Shown here: positions 10,658 to 22,500 of the stretch, in pieces | Numbering within the stretch: position 1 is the stretch's first letter | Layout: the number at the start of each line of letters is the position of its first letter | Assembly: GCA_035610835.1 (NCBI GenBank) | Contig: CM069459.1 | Coordinates: 24,443,636 to 24,507,635, forward strand | From: Ophiura sarsii | Taxonomy: Eukaryota; Echinodermata; Ophiuroidea; Amphilepidida; Ophiuridae | Direction: 5' to 3' | DNA length: 64,000 nucleotides | The notes under the pieces: generated by a model | The model's database searches: none | What the model saw: only the letters and a program-made list of their open reading frames with translations | What the model was told of the DNA's origin: nothing | Translations under genes and position numbers: made by a program

Positions 10658-11425
10658 AGTCCATTCAAAGCATGATATCCACCTAGACCACTTTTCCTGT
10701 CTGATTTGATTTGATTTGATTCAGCATATTATCGTCTAACAAGAAGTTTTGCACACGATACAAATATAAAACTTTAAAACATTTACAGCAAAACATAAAA
10801 ATGATAACATGCTAAGGATAACCCTTTAAGCTAAATAATTTATTTCCAAAGGGGTCCTGTCTGCTTCAAGATATAGACTACAAAAGGTTCTATTCTACCA
10901 TCTGATAAAAATTCCATTGAAATGGTGCCCCCCCCCCCCAAAAAAAAGCAGGTCATACTAGATATCATAACTGATCCTGTCACTTGTACAGTGTAAATAA
11001 TGGCACTTGCTGTGTTAACCCTTACACCTAATATTTGGATGAACAATAAAGACAGAGGTGTTGAACAGCATCTCATCAAAAGGGAGTCATTGGCTTCCTA
11101 TGAACACTAGAGGGCATACTATACATCAAATGGTTGGAGGGGTTGGGAAAGCAGCGGTTCTTAGCAACACAAAATCTTGTCATTCAATTTAGTTCTTTGC
11201 CTTATTGGTGTTTTTCGTTTAGCAGAACAGGGTCACGCTCAAAGCCATGTTAAGTGTGCGGAAATTGCTAGTTTTCTGAAATCTATGGGGGTTTTTGGGG
11301 GTTTTTTTTATAAAAAAGTAGTTAAAATCCATTTGTTTAAGTTTAGAATTGGCTCCTTTGCACAGAGCATTCTAGCTTGCACTGAGCAAAAGCAATGATT
11401 ACTTTGCCAAGTAAAATCCTTGTTA
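10658..11425. other. Noncoding, nothing recognised
   Basis: No gene is supported. It contains four GATTT units near 10702-10721, a run of C at about 10928-10939, and CACTAGAGGGCA at about 11105, which resembles the core of a CTCF site but is unsupported otherwise. Confidence 0.3.
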
Positions 11426-11675
11426 GTCGACGAAAAAACCCAAACCCTATTCTACGGCAAATGGACCTCTCAGGTAGGGTCAGTCAGTCTGGTGTGGTGG
11501 TTTTCTTGCGGGAAGGGGTTTTCCCAACAATTTCGGGACATTTTGAGGAATTTTCATCAATTTTCAATATTTTCAAAATATTTCAAAAAAACATTTGCAA
11601 ACAAAATGTCTTGTTGTTGAAAATTAGTGGGGGAAAATGCATCGGTCGGGCCCGTAGAACACGCTTTTTGTTGTC
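11426..11675. mobile_element. PIF/Harbinger-like MITE (GGTAGGGTCAGTC family)
   Basis: TTA flanks both ends (11423-11425 and 11676-11678). The left end GTCGACGAAAAAACC is a diverged complement of the right end CGCTTTTTGTTGTC. Inside are TATTCTACGG, CAGGTAGGGTCAGTCAGT and, near the right end, GGGCCCGTAGAACACG. These marks recur in several copies in this window. A ~96-codon open frame across it is accidental. Confidence 0.65.
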
Positions 11676-12429
11676 TTACGGTTAGTTTTTTTAACTCCCC
11701 TGGCATCCGTGCTGAGAACGAGAAGCGTAGCCTCTTAAGAGTGAATTTTTTCTAGATTGACAAACTTTTGGACACACATTTTTTACATTTTGCCTAAAGT
11801 TTGGGAGGTGAAAGACATTTAGTAGTTATGAAAAAATATGGTATTCAAAAATTCAGCAACCCTCTGTTGCCATGGTAACGAGCCTATCTTGTTTTAGGTC
11901 ATTTTAGGGGGAAATTCTACTAATTATACTGATTTCAGCAACAAAAAAAGTCAAAACTTGGCAGAACCCTACACCAAGGTGGTACATTTTTTGCCCAAAC
12001 TGACTTCATGAATGAGTTACCCTATCTCTGGTCTAACAACCAACCTCATTTAAATAAGTCAGTGTTGCCATATTGATACCCTGTTGCCATGTTCAAATAT
12101 CACATTTTGAGGAAGTTGAAAAAGTCAGATATTACTAACCGACTTCGGGTGGCTACAGTTCCCCTCGAGGTGATTTGTTTTTATTTGTACTTTGTTTTTA
12201 TAACAAAGACCTAATACCCTTTGAGTTAATTCAAGAAAAAAAATGGGGAAATCCGGCACTTGCGTATCACGTGACCTGAAGTCACATGATCCAATTCACG
12301 GGAAATTGCATAGCCGGGTATATATGGGGGGTTACCGTGCACCCCCAGGACTCCCCCAAACAACTTTTTTTTACTTCCTTTCACTGTTCTAAAACATATT
12401 CAGTATGTTACCAAAATGATTTGGGTATG

Positions 12430-13700
12430 CTAGGGTGTTATTCAAGATGGCGTCGAAAATGGCCGCCAAACGGTCAAATTTCCTGAAATGACATTACATC
12501 AATCAAAATCGGGATCAAAATAGATTGTGAAAGTATAATTTTAATAGTGGGACGTAAGTATTAGACCACTAGGAACTCATATCGAGTACTTTTGCTTTGT
12601 TAACATACCTAAATCCAAGATGGCCGCCAAAATGGCTGCCAAAAATGCTAAAATTCCATACATTTGGCATATATCAGCCCAACATGTATTTTCAGAGTAT
12701 AGTTTTAACAATGGGATGTATGTGTTAGACCCCTAAAAGCTCACATGCGGCATTTTTGTTTTGTTTACAAATCTTAAATCCAAAATGGCCGCCAGAATGA
12801 TGGCCAAAATTGGTCAAAAGTCCATAAAATGACATAATACTATCAAAATGAATGATGAAAATATAGTTTTTAACAATGGGATGTATTTATTATATCACTA
12901 GTAACTCATATTTAGTATTTTTGCTTTGTTAACATACTTGAAATCCAAAATGGCTGCCAAAATGAGTCCCAAAATGGCTGCTAAAATTGTCAAATTCCAT
13001 ATAATATTATAAGGATAATAACAACCAGGATGTATGATGAAAATATAGTTTTAACAATGGGATGTATGTATTGTATTAGACCACAAGTAAATCATATCCA
13101 GTGTTTTTGCTTTGTTAACATACTTAAATCCAAAATTGCTGCCGAAATGGGTCCTAAAATGGCTGCAAAAATTGTCAAATTCCATAACATAGGATACTAT
13201 CAACCAGAATGTACGATGAAAATATAGTTTTAACAACGGGATGTATGTATTAGACCACTAGTAACTACTATCCAGTATTTTTGCTTTGTAATAACATACT
13301 TTAAATCCAAAATGGCCGCCAGAATGATGGCCAAAATTGGTCAAAACTCACTAAATTGACATAATATTAATCAAAATGTATGATTAAAATATGGTTTTTA
13401 ACAATGAGATGTATGTATTATTTCACACTCATATCCAGTATTTATGCTTTGTTAACATACTTAAAATACAAAATGGCTGCCAAAATCGGTCCCAAAATGA
13501 CCGCCAAAATGGGTCCCAAAATGACTGCAAACATTTTCAAATTCCATAAAATAGGATGATATTAACCAGAATGTACGATGAAACTATAGTTTTAACAATG
13601 TATGTATTAGACCACTAGTTACTGCTATCCAGTATTTTTGCTTTGTAGTACTTCAAATCCAAAATTGCCACCAAAATGGTCGTTGCAAATGTAAAAATAG
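12430..13700 (+). repeat. ~170 bp tandem units with AAAATGGCNGCC motifs
   Basis: The word TTTTGCTTTGTTAACATAC (with variants) recurs near 12590, 12755, 12920, 13105, 13280, 13442 and 13637, giving spacings of about 163-194 bp. Each unit also carries CAAAATGGCYGCCAAAATG and TTTTAACAATGGGATGTATG. These units form the inner left arm of the giant inverted repeat. Confidence 0.8.
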
Positions 13701-14089
13701 TCTATAAGTGTGTATTTTGTATCACATTCACCAAATGATATGTTCTATTATGACACTAACAATAAATTAATGCTGCTTCTCAGGTATTTTAACCTTTGGT
13801 CGACATCTTAGATATTTTAAAATACTCAAACTAGATACAGCCCCTAGGCTTTATCATATATTATAGTGAATGTTGTCCCATTCTATTTGGGGTATTGGTA
13901 TTACATAGTATGGTCATTTGCAATACGACACAATTTGTTTAGGTCATTTAACATCAACTTAACCATCTGGCAGCCATTTTGGAAACTGAAACAGAATAAA
14001 AATTGTCACAGAGGTGGGTCTTATCTAAATGCAATAGCTTAGCAGTTTAGAACATACTATTTGGCGAATTTTACGCAAAATACACACTC

Positions 14090-14720
14090 ATTTTGGAAAC
14101 CATTTTGGATTTTAAGTATGTTATCAAAGCATAAATACTGGATATTAGTTACTTATGGTCTAATACATACATATACATTCCATTGTTAAAACTATATTGT
14201 CGTCATACATTCTGGTCATTATTATTCTTATCTTATGGAATTTAACAATTTTAGCAGCCATTCTGGGACTCATATTGGCAGCCATTTTGGATTTTAAGCA
14301 TGTTAACCAAGCAAAAAATCTGGATATGAGTTAATAGTGATATAATAAAATAATACATCCCATTGTTAAAAACTATATTTTTATCATTCATTTTATTAAT
14401 ATTATGTCATTTTACCAATTTTGGCCATCATTCTGGCGGCCATTTTGGATTTAAGATTTGTAAACAAAGCAAAAAATGCAGCATATGAGCTTCTAGGGTC
14501 TAACACATACATCCCATTGTTAAAACTATACTCTGATCATACATGCTGGGCTGATAAATGCCAAATGTTTGTAATTTTAGCATTTTTGGCAGCCATTTTG
14601 GTGGCCATCTTGGATTTAGGTATGTTAACAAAGCAAATGTAATCGATATGAGTGTCTAGTGGTCTAATACATACGTCCCACTATTAAAACTATACTTTCA
14701 CAATATATTTCGATCCCGAT
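14090..14720 (-). repeat. Inverted counterpart of the ~170 bp units
   Basis: Complementary landmarks (GTTAACAAAGCAAA and relatives) occur near 14124, 14307, 14464 and 14625, with GGCAGCCATTTTGG between them. Fewer units remain than in the left arm, so the arms have changed copy number independently. Confidence 0.75.
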
Positions 14721-15681
14721 TTTGATTGATATAATGTCATTCAGGAAATTTGACCTTTTGGCGGCCATTTTCGACGCCATCTTGAATAACACCTTAGCAT
14801 ACCCAAATCATTTTGGTAACATACTGAATATGTTTTAGAACAGTGAAAGGAAGTAAAAAAAAGTTGTTTGGGGGAGTCCTGGGGGTGCACGGTAACCCCC
14901 CATATATACCCGGCTATGCAATTTCCCGTGAATTGGACCATGTGACTTCAGGTCACGTGATACGCAAGTGCCGGGTTTCCCCATTTTTTTTCTTGAATTA
15001 ACTCAAAGGGTATTAGGTCTTTGTTATAAAAACAAAGTACAAAGAAAAACAAATCACCTCGAGGGGAACTGTAGCTACCCAAAGTCGGTTAGTAATATCT
15101 GACTTTTTCAACTTCCTCAAAATGTGATATTTGAACATGGCAACAGGGTATCAATATGGCAACACTGACTTATTTAAATGAGGTTGGTTGTTAGACCAGA
15201 GATAGGGCAACTCATTCATGAAGTCAGTTTGGGCAAAAAATGTACCACCTTGGTGTAGGGTTCTGCCAAGTTTTGACTTTTTTTGTTGCTGAAATCAGTA
15301 TAATTAGTAGAATTTCCCCCTAAAATGACCTAAAACAAGATAGGCTCGTTACCATGGCAACAGAGGGTTGCTGAATTTTTGAATACCATATTTTTTCATA
15401 ACTACTAAATGTCTTTCACCTCCCAAACTTTAGGCAAAATCTAAAAAATGTGTGTCCAAAAGTTTGTCAATCTAGAAAAAATTCACTCTTAAAGTGCATG
15501 TACAAGGATGCTAACTATTCTGTACATGAGTGGCCCCTAGAGAGAGACATTGGGTGTCTCATGTTCCATAAAAGCTCTATCTTCCTTCTTTCCCATTCTT
15601 TTTAAAATAGAAAATGAAGTTGTACAGTCAACACCCAAATACACGACAAAAAGTACATAACCCATGATATAACTTGACCAT

Positions 15682-15929
15682 TTAACACTTTCCACGCGGC
15701 AGGCGTCTCAGATGACAGTTACAAAATATTGCAAAATGTTTCAAAAATGTTAACATTATTGAATCTCATCACCAAATATGGAATCACCCTGAGAAATGCA
15801 ATAAAATAAGTACAAACATGCCTAGCATTGGTTCAGCAATTCTTATGATAGACTTTGAAAGTTAGGAAAGGTTTCTGACAAATCTTGTTTTGTATATGGT
15901 AAATCTAATAGCCGAGTGGAAAGTGTTAA
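15682..15929 (+). mobile_element. Family A element, copy 4
   Basis: The ends are TTAACACTTTCCACGCGGC and GCCGAGTGGAAAGTGTTAA. The interior follows the consensus, with one base lost in the CTGCAGAC palindrome (it reads CTCAGATGAC). Confidence 0.8.
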
Positions 15930-17110
15930 GAACATGACTCATGTACATCATCAGTCTGTTCCATATATAGCATCTCAACAAAAACCGCAACATAATTTTT
16001 GGCAGTATTGAGACAGAGTGATTGAGTTAATTATTAATAGGTCCTATCATTTGTAAATAACAAGTGCTTAAGTCATCATAACAATTTATAATGTTTTACC
16101 CATTGAATGTATGTCTAAACAGATTTATCAATCGTCACAGTGGTTTTTTTCTTATGTGGACAGCCACCCAGTATATCAAGCGAGGAGGGCATAGTGCCCC
16201 CTGCTCCCCCCCCCCCCCCCCCCCTCCCTTCCCAGTCGGATGGCCCTGGAAACAGTAATGAAAAAAGGCCCCACAATAAAAGCTGCTAGAAGGGATTTTG
16301 AGTACGCAGATAATCTTATCACTGAATACTAAGCATTAGATACCAAATAGTTGATCACACAGGTCCTATCGGTTGGGCTATCAGTCTACCATTGACAGTA
16401 TTATTTATGTACACCATAATATATTCCTAGGTTTCAGGAAAAATTGTTAAATCTGGGCCTCTATCGTAGTGGAAGGGGCGTCCATTTATGGACGTTAATT
16501 GCTAGCTAATTAAACACGCAATGTCCAATTAGGACGAAAAGCGTATTGATGATGATTAATCAACAGATTTCTGTAGCAACTAATCTAAACTCCAGATTAC
16601 TGACTACAATAATTTCATATTCCGTTCAAATTAATATCAAGTGCAACAATTAACTTAAGTACTTTTATCACTAGCCCTCATGAATTATTTATGCCCTGCC
16701 AAAAACGGACTCTTCCACCAACCATCTTGCTTATTTCCTCATGAATGCACAATTCCGATTGGATGATTGCCACTCGATAAAGACCAATCACGGTTGGCTA
16801 AATCTGTCGGTGAATCAGCTAGCCTTGATATAGCGTAAAAATTGATGGCATACTCTGGGACACAATTAATCATAATGAATATAAAATCATATTACGTTTG
16901 CACATTTCAAGATGAGTGATGATGGAAATGCACTTTTGATAAGTCAATATTTTTTGTCAATTTTTATTTTATTTATTCATTATCATTTAAATTCTTTTAA
17001 AGGAATAAAAATATAAAAGGGGAGCAAGGAGTCCCGTACCGTACTATACACTATTGTACATATACTAACTTTGAACATGTAGGATCTTATGGGTATAGCA
17101 GTGCTATCTG
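15930..17110. other. Mostly single-copy noncoding, possible regulatory stretch
   Basis: No gene is supported. A run of 19 C lies at 16206-16224. From about 16480 to 16960 the sequence lacks the low-complexity and inverted-repeat texture of the rest of the window and carries several TTAAT/ATTAA homeodomain-type words and two CCAAT-type boxes (CCGATTGG near 16756 and GACCAATCACGG near 16782). It is the best candidate here for unique, possibly constrained DNA, but that is inference only. Confidence 0.3.
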
Positions 17111-17366
17111 ATCACTTTCCATGCAGCTATTAGTTTTACCATAATCATGATAATATACAAAACAGATTAGTCAGAAATCTTTTCCAATTTTCAAAGTCTA
17201 TCTCAAGGATTACTGAACAAATACTAGGTATGTTTGTACTTATTTCAATGCATTTCTCATGGTGATTCCAAATACGGTAATGCAATTCAATAATGCTGAC
17301 ATTTTTGAATCATTTTATGAAATTTTAGAATGTCGTCAGCAGACGCCTGCCACATAGAAAGTGTTA
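17111..17366 (-). mobile_element. Family A element, copy 5
   Basis: Minus orientation: ATCACTTTCCATGCAGC on the left and GCCACATAGAAAGTGTTA on the right. A short insertion (ATCATGATA) interrupts the ACCATATACAAA word. Confidence 0.75.
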
Positions 17367-17440
17367 TGATGATAGCAGTAGCAGAATTATCATTTGTTGA
17401 TAGCAATGTTATCTTGTGAAGATAGCAGTATACATGTAGT
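17367..17440. repeat. Dispersed copy of the 22 bp hairpin unit
   Basis: The sequence contains GATAGCAATGTTATCTTGTG and then AAGATAGCAG, a diverged form of the satellite unit that is amplified at 50312-52352. Confidence 0.5.
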
Positions 17441-17581
17441 TTGCAACAAACCCGTCTAGAAGTAGGCTTAAAGTACTATCTTACAAAAACAACACTCGCA
17501 AAACAATTTTAAAATAGGATAATTTTGTCTTGAACGGGATCATTATGAGAGGAAGTCCGATGGTCTGTGATCCCCATAAAC

Positions 17582-17829
17582 TTAACACTTTCCACACGGC
17601 AGGCGTCAGCAGACGACATTCCAACATTTCACAAAATGTTTCAAAAATGTCAAAATCATTGAATTTCATTACCATATTTGGAATCGCCATGAAAAATGCA
17701 TTGAAATAAGTACAAACATGCCTAGTATTGGTTCAGGAATCCTTGAGATAGACCTTGAAAGTTGGGAAAGGTTTCTGAAAAATATGTTTCGTATATATGG
17801 TAAACTAATAGCCGCGTGGAAAGTGTTAA
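17582..17829 (+). mobile_element. Family A element, copy 6
   Basis: One of the best copies: TTAACACTTTCCACACGGC and GCCGCGTGGAAAGTGTTAA. Copies 5 and 6 lie about 215 bp apart in opposite orientation. Confidence 0.85.
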
Positions 17830-17883
17830 ACAATACTCTTATCTTTTTATGGTCAATATCTACAAACTGTTGCATATGGTATG

Positions 17884-18092
17884 CTGTAAAACTTTAACAT
17901 TTCATGTCATGAAAATTTAGCAAATATTGCAAAACACCATCTTTTAGTGGCATTTTAATTTCACTTATTTGAATCATCTTGCTATGTAAACCTATGTATA
18001 AATCCTAATTAGCGGAATTTTAATTTAGCGATTAGAGGCTCTAGCGAAATGAGCGAAATTAAAATGCTAGCAAAATGTTGTTGCTTTACAGT
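17884..18092. mobile_element. CTGTAAAAC-ended MITE, copy 1
   Basis: The ends CTGTAAAACTTTAACATTT and AAATGTTGTTGCTTTACAG are imperfect inverted repeats. The interior has TTAATTTAGCG and GCGAAATTAAAATGCTAGC. Related elements are at 46806-46989 and 53668-53886. Confidence 0.65.
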
Positions 18093-18538
18093 AAAACAAA
18101 TGCCACCTCTTGAGTCTTAGAGGATTTTAGAGCAAATCACAGCATTGAAGAACGGTGGATGCTTTTTGTAACAAAATATGAACAATGTTGAGAAAATTGC
18201 ATCCAATTTCCCTCACTCTACATCCCATATCTGCCTGTTTATATTCACATTCACCTTACATCGCCCATCGATGCAAAAAAAATAAACTTGATCACCGGTA
18301 GTTCTATAATCTAATGTAATTTACCAACTTCAATGTATCAATCTAAAATCTAATATGACTATGAGAGATAATGTTCAATTCCCACATGTAATGGCTTGTT
18401 TACATTCATCTAAATAACACAAGGTACATTAACAGCAATACAATACATTGCTCAAGGAACACGCTTTATTGCATCCAATTTATGCACCTCACTCTATATC
18501 CATTTGAAATATTATACAGCGGATTTGATTCCTACATA
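18093..18538. other. Noncoding, short direct repeat
   Basis: No gene is supported. A short phrase with TTGCATCCAATTT and CTCACTCTA occurs twice (about 18188-18225 and 18471-18497). Confidence 0.3.
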
Positions 18539-19028
18539 CAGGGTGTCCCAAAATTACCGTACTTGAAAAATATTGTAAATATAAGATCAACAATGTTTCA
18601 AATTTTAATACTTGCATGATATATCATATATAATGGTTGTGGTGGATGGTCCACGTGCAGTCGCCTTTAATACTCTTTGTGTTCACTTCAAGTGCTGCTA
18701 TATACTGTAGTGCCTGCCTGTTAAGCATGGTGTAGAATGTACAGGGTGCTCAAAAACAGCATATCCAGCTGAAAAAGAAATAGACAATTTTCAGGATTTG
18801 TTTATTTTATATTTTCTTGTGGCAGATTTAATTTAGAAAATACATTTATCTTACATGAAAAAACACCCTACATTGCTGGAATATGCTGTTGTGTAATGGA
18901 TTGAAATGACCATTTTTTTTTCTTCGCCGAAATCCACTACCCAAAATAATGAGCCTACCCATCCATGACCAAAGCATTTTACAACAACCAAATGCAACTC
19001 TTTTATTTTCTAATTCTGGGACACCCTA
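18539..19028. mobile_element. Tc1/mariner-like MITE with CAGGGTGTCCC ends
   Basis: CAGGGTGTCCCAAAATTA follows TA at 18537, and TCTGGGACACCCT precedes ATA at 19028-19030, so the ends are inverted and flanked by TA, as in Tc1/mariner elements. Inside, a second CAGGGTG start at about 18742 and the pair ACAGCATATCCAGC/GCTGGAATATGCTGT (about 18757 and 18877) suggest a nested relative. No transposase frame survives. Confidence 0.7.
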
Positions 19029-19082
19029 TATACAAGCACACATGCATGCAGTATAAAATATGAACTATTTGTCTAATGCTAT

Positions 19083-19235
19083 ATAGCATTTTAAAAGATG
19101 CGCCGTTATGCAGCGAAACGTCTTGATATTTGAATGAACCTCTTAACGTCAATTGAAAATAAACAGAAAAGCAGTATTTGCAATGGAGCGAAGCTGGGTA
19201 AATACAATGTCCTATATATCGAGCCATCAACTTGA
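19083..19235 (+). repeat. Dispersed repeat, relative at 48183-48290
   Basis: The words TTGATATTTGAATGAACC, CAATTGAAAATAAACAG and AGTATTTGCAATGGAGC recur on the minus strand at about 48190-48290. The stretch GCAGCGAAACGTC resembles the 3' part of a hammerhead core, but the CUGANGA part is not intact, so no ribozyme is called. Confidence 0.5.
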
Positions 19236-19460
19236 AGACGACGCTATTTAGAGAATAAAAGATGGATATTGTAGTTTGGTTTGCCTGAATATGGTATGAT
19301 GGATGGATGGATGGGCAGGCTCTGTTAGTGTGCATGATGGCAGCCAGGATCCCCTCCTATATATTATATCATCCACCCACAGTTTTCTAATCATAGGCTA
19401 TTATTCGTGACGTCAAAAGGCTAAAAATATGTGTTTGTTTGTCCATAGATTCCCTCCAAA
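19236..19460. other. Noncoding with short GGAT microsatellite
   Basis: Four GGAT units at about 19302-19317. A 110-codon minus-strand open frame over 19003-19335 crosses the end of one repeat and the dispersed repeat and has no recognisable domain. Confidence 0.3.
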
Positions 19461-19461
19461 G

Positions 19462-19760
19462 GCAGTGGCGGCACCAGCATCATAAATTTTTGGGGGAAAA
19501 GGGGGGCAAGAAACAATTTAGGGGGGGGAGCACATTTTTTTGCCATTTTATGCTAAAACTGTCAAATTTGGTTTAATTTTAACTAATTTGGTAAGCAAAT
19601 TGCAAAATTATACCTAATTTGGTGATAACATTTGATATTATATGCTAAAAGGGTCAAATTTTAACCTTTTTGAAATTATTTCTTTTTTTAGGGGGGAAAA
19701 CTAGGGGGGAAGGCCCCTGGGGTAAATGCCCCCCCCCCCCCCCCCCATGTCAGCCAGTCT
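19462..19760 (+). repeat. CAGTGGCGGCACC-type dispersed repeat
   Basis: It starts CAGTGGCGGCACCAGCATC, continues G- and A-rich, and ends in a run of 18 C (19729-19746). It belongs to the same loose family as 2955-3240. No coding. Confidence 0.45.
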
Positions 19761-20318
19761 TGCTGTGTGATATAGAGATAAAGAGCAAAATAGCTTGTAA
19801 AATATAATGAAAATTCAATGGAAAATATACTTTCTCTTCCTCATAATTAGATATCATTGGAATGCCTGCTTGAAACTATTTCAGAAATTCTCGCAATCTC
19901 ATTTTGTTCGCAAAGTAGACAAGGTGTACCTTTTTGAGTGATGGGTCACATTCCTAAAATGCATTTTCTTCATTAAACTTACACAAATCTCTATATATCT
20001 CACAGCAAGCCAACAAGATGTACTTAGACCATGGAAGTACGACACAAACTTCCATGCTTAGACCAAAAATGTTTGTTTGTCCAATTCCGACCTATCGTAA
20101 TTTTGAAAACTGACCAAAAAGTTTTGATTGTACATGTACAAATATTTAAATGAATACAGACGGTAATTTTGGAAACTCCAGAACAAGTTGGGGGTTTTCC
20201 AGAATTTTGTTTTAGTTTTTGGCTTTGTGTTATGACTGTATTCACATTTACTTGCACTCTAGGCACAGTTCATTAACTCCCCCTTCCCCACCCCCTTTTT
20301 TCAACAGCTGCCCCTTTA
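19761..20318. other. Noncoding, nothing recognised
   Basis: No gene or repeat family is supported. Confidence 0.3.
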
Positions 20319-20590
20319 GGCAACAAAAAAACACACATCACTGTTGTTCGGGCCCCGACTGATGGTTCATTTTTTTCTTCTTAAAATCTGCCCAAAATTA
20401 TTTTTTTGTTAGAAAGATTTTTGGGACATTTGTTGAAAATTGTTTAAAAAGGTTTGAAATAATTTGAACGTTTTTGAAATTTCTTCCCAACATTTTTTGA
20501 AAAAACGTAGAAGAAAAAAAACCCATGCCTGGCTGACCCTATCCTGAGTGGTCCGATTGCCCGTATAACATGGTGGGTTTTTTCATCGCC
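20319..20590 (-). mobile_element. PIF/Harbinger-like MITE with TTA duplication
   Basis: TTA at 20316-20318 and 20591-20593 flanks inverted ends GGCAACAAAAAAACACAC and GGTGGGTTTTTTCATCGCC. The interior contains the family signature in minus orientation (CTGACCCTATCCTGAG) and GGGCCCCGACTGATGG. Non-autonomous. Confidence 0.75.
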
Positions 20591-21053
20591 TTAAATCAAT
20601 TCGCTCTCAACTCATAATGCTATGAGGCCTGTCAACTTGATGTTGATCAAACTATGTAAAGTCTGTCTCCAGGTCGATGACAGGACTATATGGGATTTTC
20701 CCTAACGAACAGAACTTGATTGATGTCTAGTGGTCTGTGATATATAATATAGAGGGCGCTATAATTCAACACATGCTCTGTCCTCCAAGGCATGCCGTCA
20801 GGTTACTTCATGCAATAAAAATATTTTTACAATAGACACATATTTCTGCAGTCTCATATAGTCATTACGGTTCATCAACCTTAAAGCACTGCTACCTTTA
20901 TATTAATATTACAGTGTGTCTGATTGGTTGCTTGCATAATGTTATCATCTGAGTAACCAATGCAAAATGAGCTTACATATCAACTTGTTGATGTTATGCA
21001 GAATACTCTTTACCATAAATAGTCCCACAATCTTCATATGTTAGTACTGTTAC
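20591..21053. other. Noncoding, nothing recognised
   Basis: No gene is supported. AGAGGGCGCTA at about 20750 has a CTCF-like core and also occurs at 22835 inside a foldback element, so it may be repeat-borne. Confidence 0.3.
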
Positions 21054-21055
21054 TA

Positions 21056-21730
21056 CAGGGTGAGTCAAAAAGACTGCAATAGTGGAAAGAAGCCATTTTG
21101 TTTTCAAAACAAAAATGAATTTTAAAAGTTTTTAAACGTTGCAAGAATGATATATTTAATCCTAACTTTGCGTGAAAAAATGAAGTCAATATCATTTTCC
21201 GTTTGCCTTTGGTGAACCTTTTGACCAGTGCACCCATTTCACAAGTTTGTCCACGAGATAGGGGGGCCTACCCAAAATATGCATCAGATCACAAAATGTG
21301 CCTCTCATTCAAATTTGGAAACTTGAGTTCATTTGTGATGTTATTGGAATTTGATGCATCCTTTCTTGTTTACATGTGAGTTAGCATAATCAATTATAAT
21401 CATACCCATGCTATGAAAGCGTATAATGTTCTAAATTTTAATAAAAAACTGAAATTTTCCATTTTTTTGTTGGCGGGATATTCAAATATGAAAATGCAAT
21501 GTGTGCCATTTCAAATGAAAATCACTGTGCCCGTGGACAAACAGGTAAATTTGGTTGTGCAGCAAAGAGGGTCACCAAAGACAAACGAAAAATGCGATCG
21601 ACTTCATTTTTCACACAAAGCTAGGATTAAATACATCATTCTTGCAACGTTTAAAAAGTTTTAAAATTCATTTTGGTTTTGAAAACAAAATGGCTTCTTT
21701 CCACTATTGCAGTCTTTTTGACTCACCCTG
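21056..21730. mobile_element. Tc1/mariner-like foldback element (TA-flanked)
   Basis: TA at 21054-21055 precedes CAGGGTGAGTCAAAAAGACT; AGTCTTTTTGACTCACCCTG ends at 21730 and is followed by TA. The inverted arms run about 190 bp each: AGAAGCCATTTTGTTTTCAA matches TTGAAAACAAAATGGCTTCT (with single-base differences), and GTTGCAAGAATGAT matches ATCATTCTTGCAAC. Two overlapping ~80-codon frames on the right arm and one on the left are mirror products of the arms. Non-autonomous. Confidence 0.85.
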
Positions 21731-21756
21731 TACGTATGACTGCTATATCTTCATGA

Positions 21757-22310
21757 GAAGTAACTATACAGGTAATAAATGGGCTTCTAATTTTAAAAAT
21801 ATACATCCTATCTGAAAATATTAAATTATAAATTTGTTGGAAAATTCATCTTCTTTAATATGAAATATTGCACGCTAGGATCGGATGATTATTGAGAAAG
21901 TGACACTTCAAAATGTAAGGTGGGGTCCGATTTTCATTTTCACATTTTTATTTTCTACACACGGACCCATCTACAGGTACCTTATCGATTACCGGTAGTG
22001 CAATTGGGGGATGCATGCGCAGGTTGGACAGTCGGCCGTATTGTTCCGATGGATCAATACGCCACACACACGCTACCTGTCATACCCTCCCGTGTTGAAA
22101 TGTAAAATGTGAAAATGAAATTGTGACTTTACCTTACATTTTGGATTGTCATTTCTTCAATATTCAACCGATCCTAGCGTGCAATATCTCATATTAAAGA
22201 AGATAAATTTCTCAACAACTTTATGATTTAATATTTTTAGGTAGGATTTGTATTTTCTAGAGTTAAAAGTCAATTTATTACCTGTATAGTTACTTTTTTG
22301 ATGACTGTAT
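21757..22310. mobile_element. Foldback element with ~240 bp arms
   Basis: The left arm starts AAGTAACTATACAGGTAATA and the right arm ends with TATTACCTGTATAGTTACTT. Deeper landmarks agree, for example TATTGCACGCTAGGATCGG against CCGATCCTAGCGTGCAATA. The ~60 bp centre is GC-richer (CAGTCGGCCGTATTG). No coding. It lies between the elements at 21056 and 22325 with only short spacers. Confidence 0.8.
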
Positions 22311-22500
22311 ATCTTCATTACATACAGGATGAGCTAGAAAGAACGAGCAATTTTTTTAGCGAAAGCGCCACAGGAATTTCAGACCTGCATATTCAAAACC
22401 AATGATAGTGCTACAAAGACCACATATTTGGCTTTCATTCAACAACAAAAATATGAATTGGAACATTGTGTCACAACAATTTTAGTAGAATCCTGTATTT

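Larger units (their letters stand above)
11735..15492. mobile_element. 3.76 kb giant inverted-repeat element
   Basis: The sequence from TTAAGAGTGAATTTTTTCTA at 11735 inward is mirrored from 15492 inward on the other strand, with near-identity over the outer ~750 bp of each arm (position x matches 27227 minus x). A 66-codon open stretch at 12286-12486 has its near-identical mirror at 14741-14941; it is not a recognised protein. The inner arms consist of ~170 bp direct repeats, about seven on the left and four inverted on the right. The centre (about 13700-14050) is single-copy within the element. TTAA stands at both ends but may be part of the terminal repeat rather than a duplication. The element has no transposase. 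Confidence 0.85.

Noticed and set aside
12286..12486. 66-codon frame conserved at 14741-14941 on the other strand
   Set aside because: The two are mirror images in the arms of the giant inverted repeat. Conservation reflects arm identity, and no domain is recognised.
19095..19115. Possible second hammerhead (GCAGCGAAACGTC)
   Set aside because: The GAAAC-GUC part is there, but the CUGANGA core upstream is not intact and stem I does not pair. At most it is a decayed relative.
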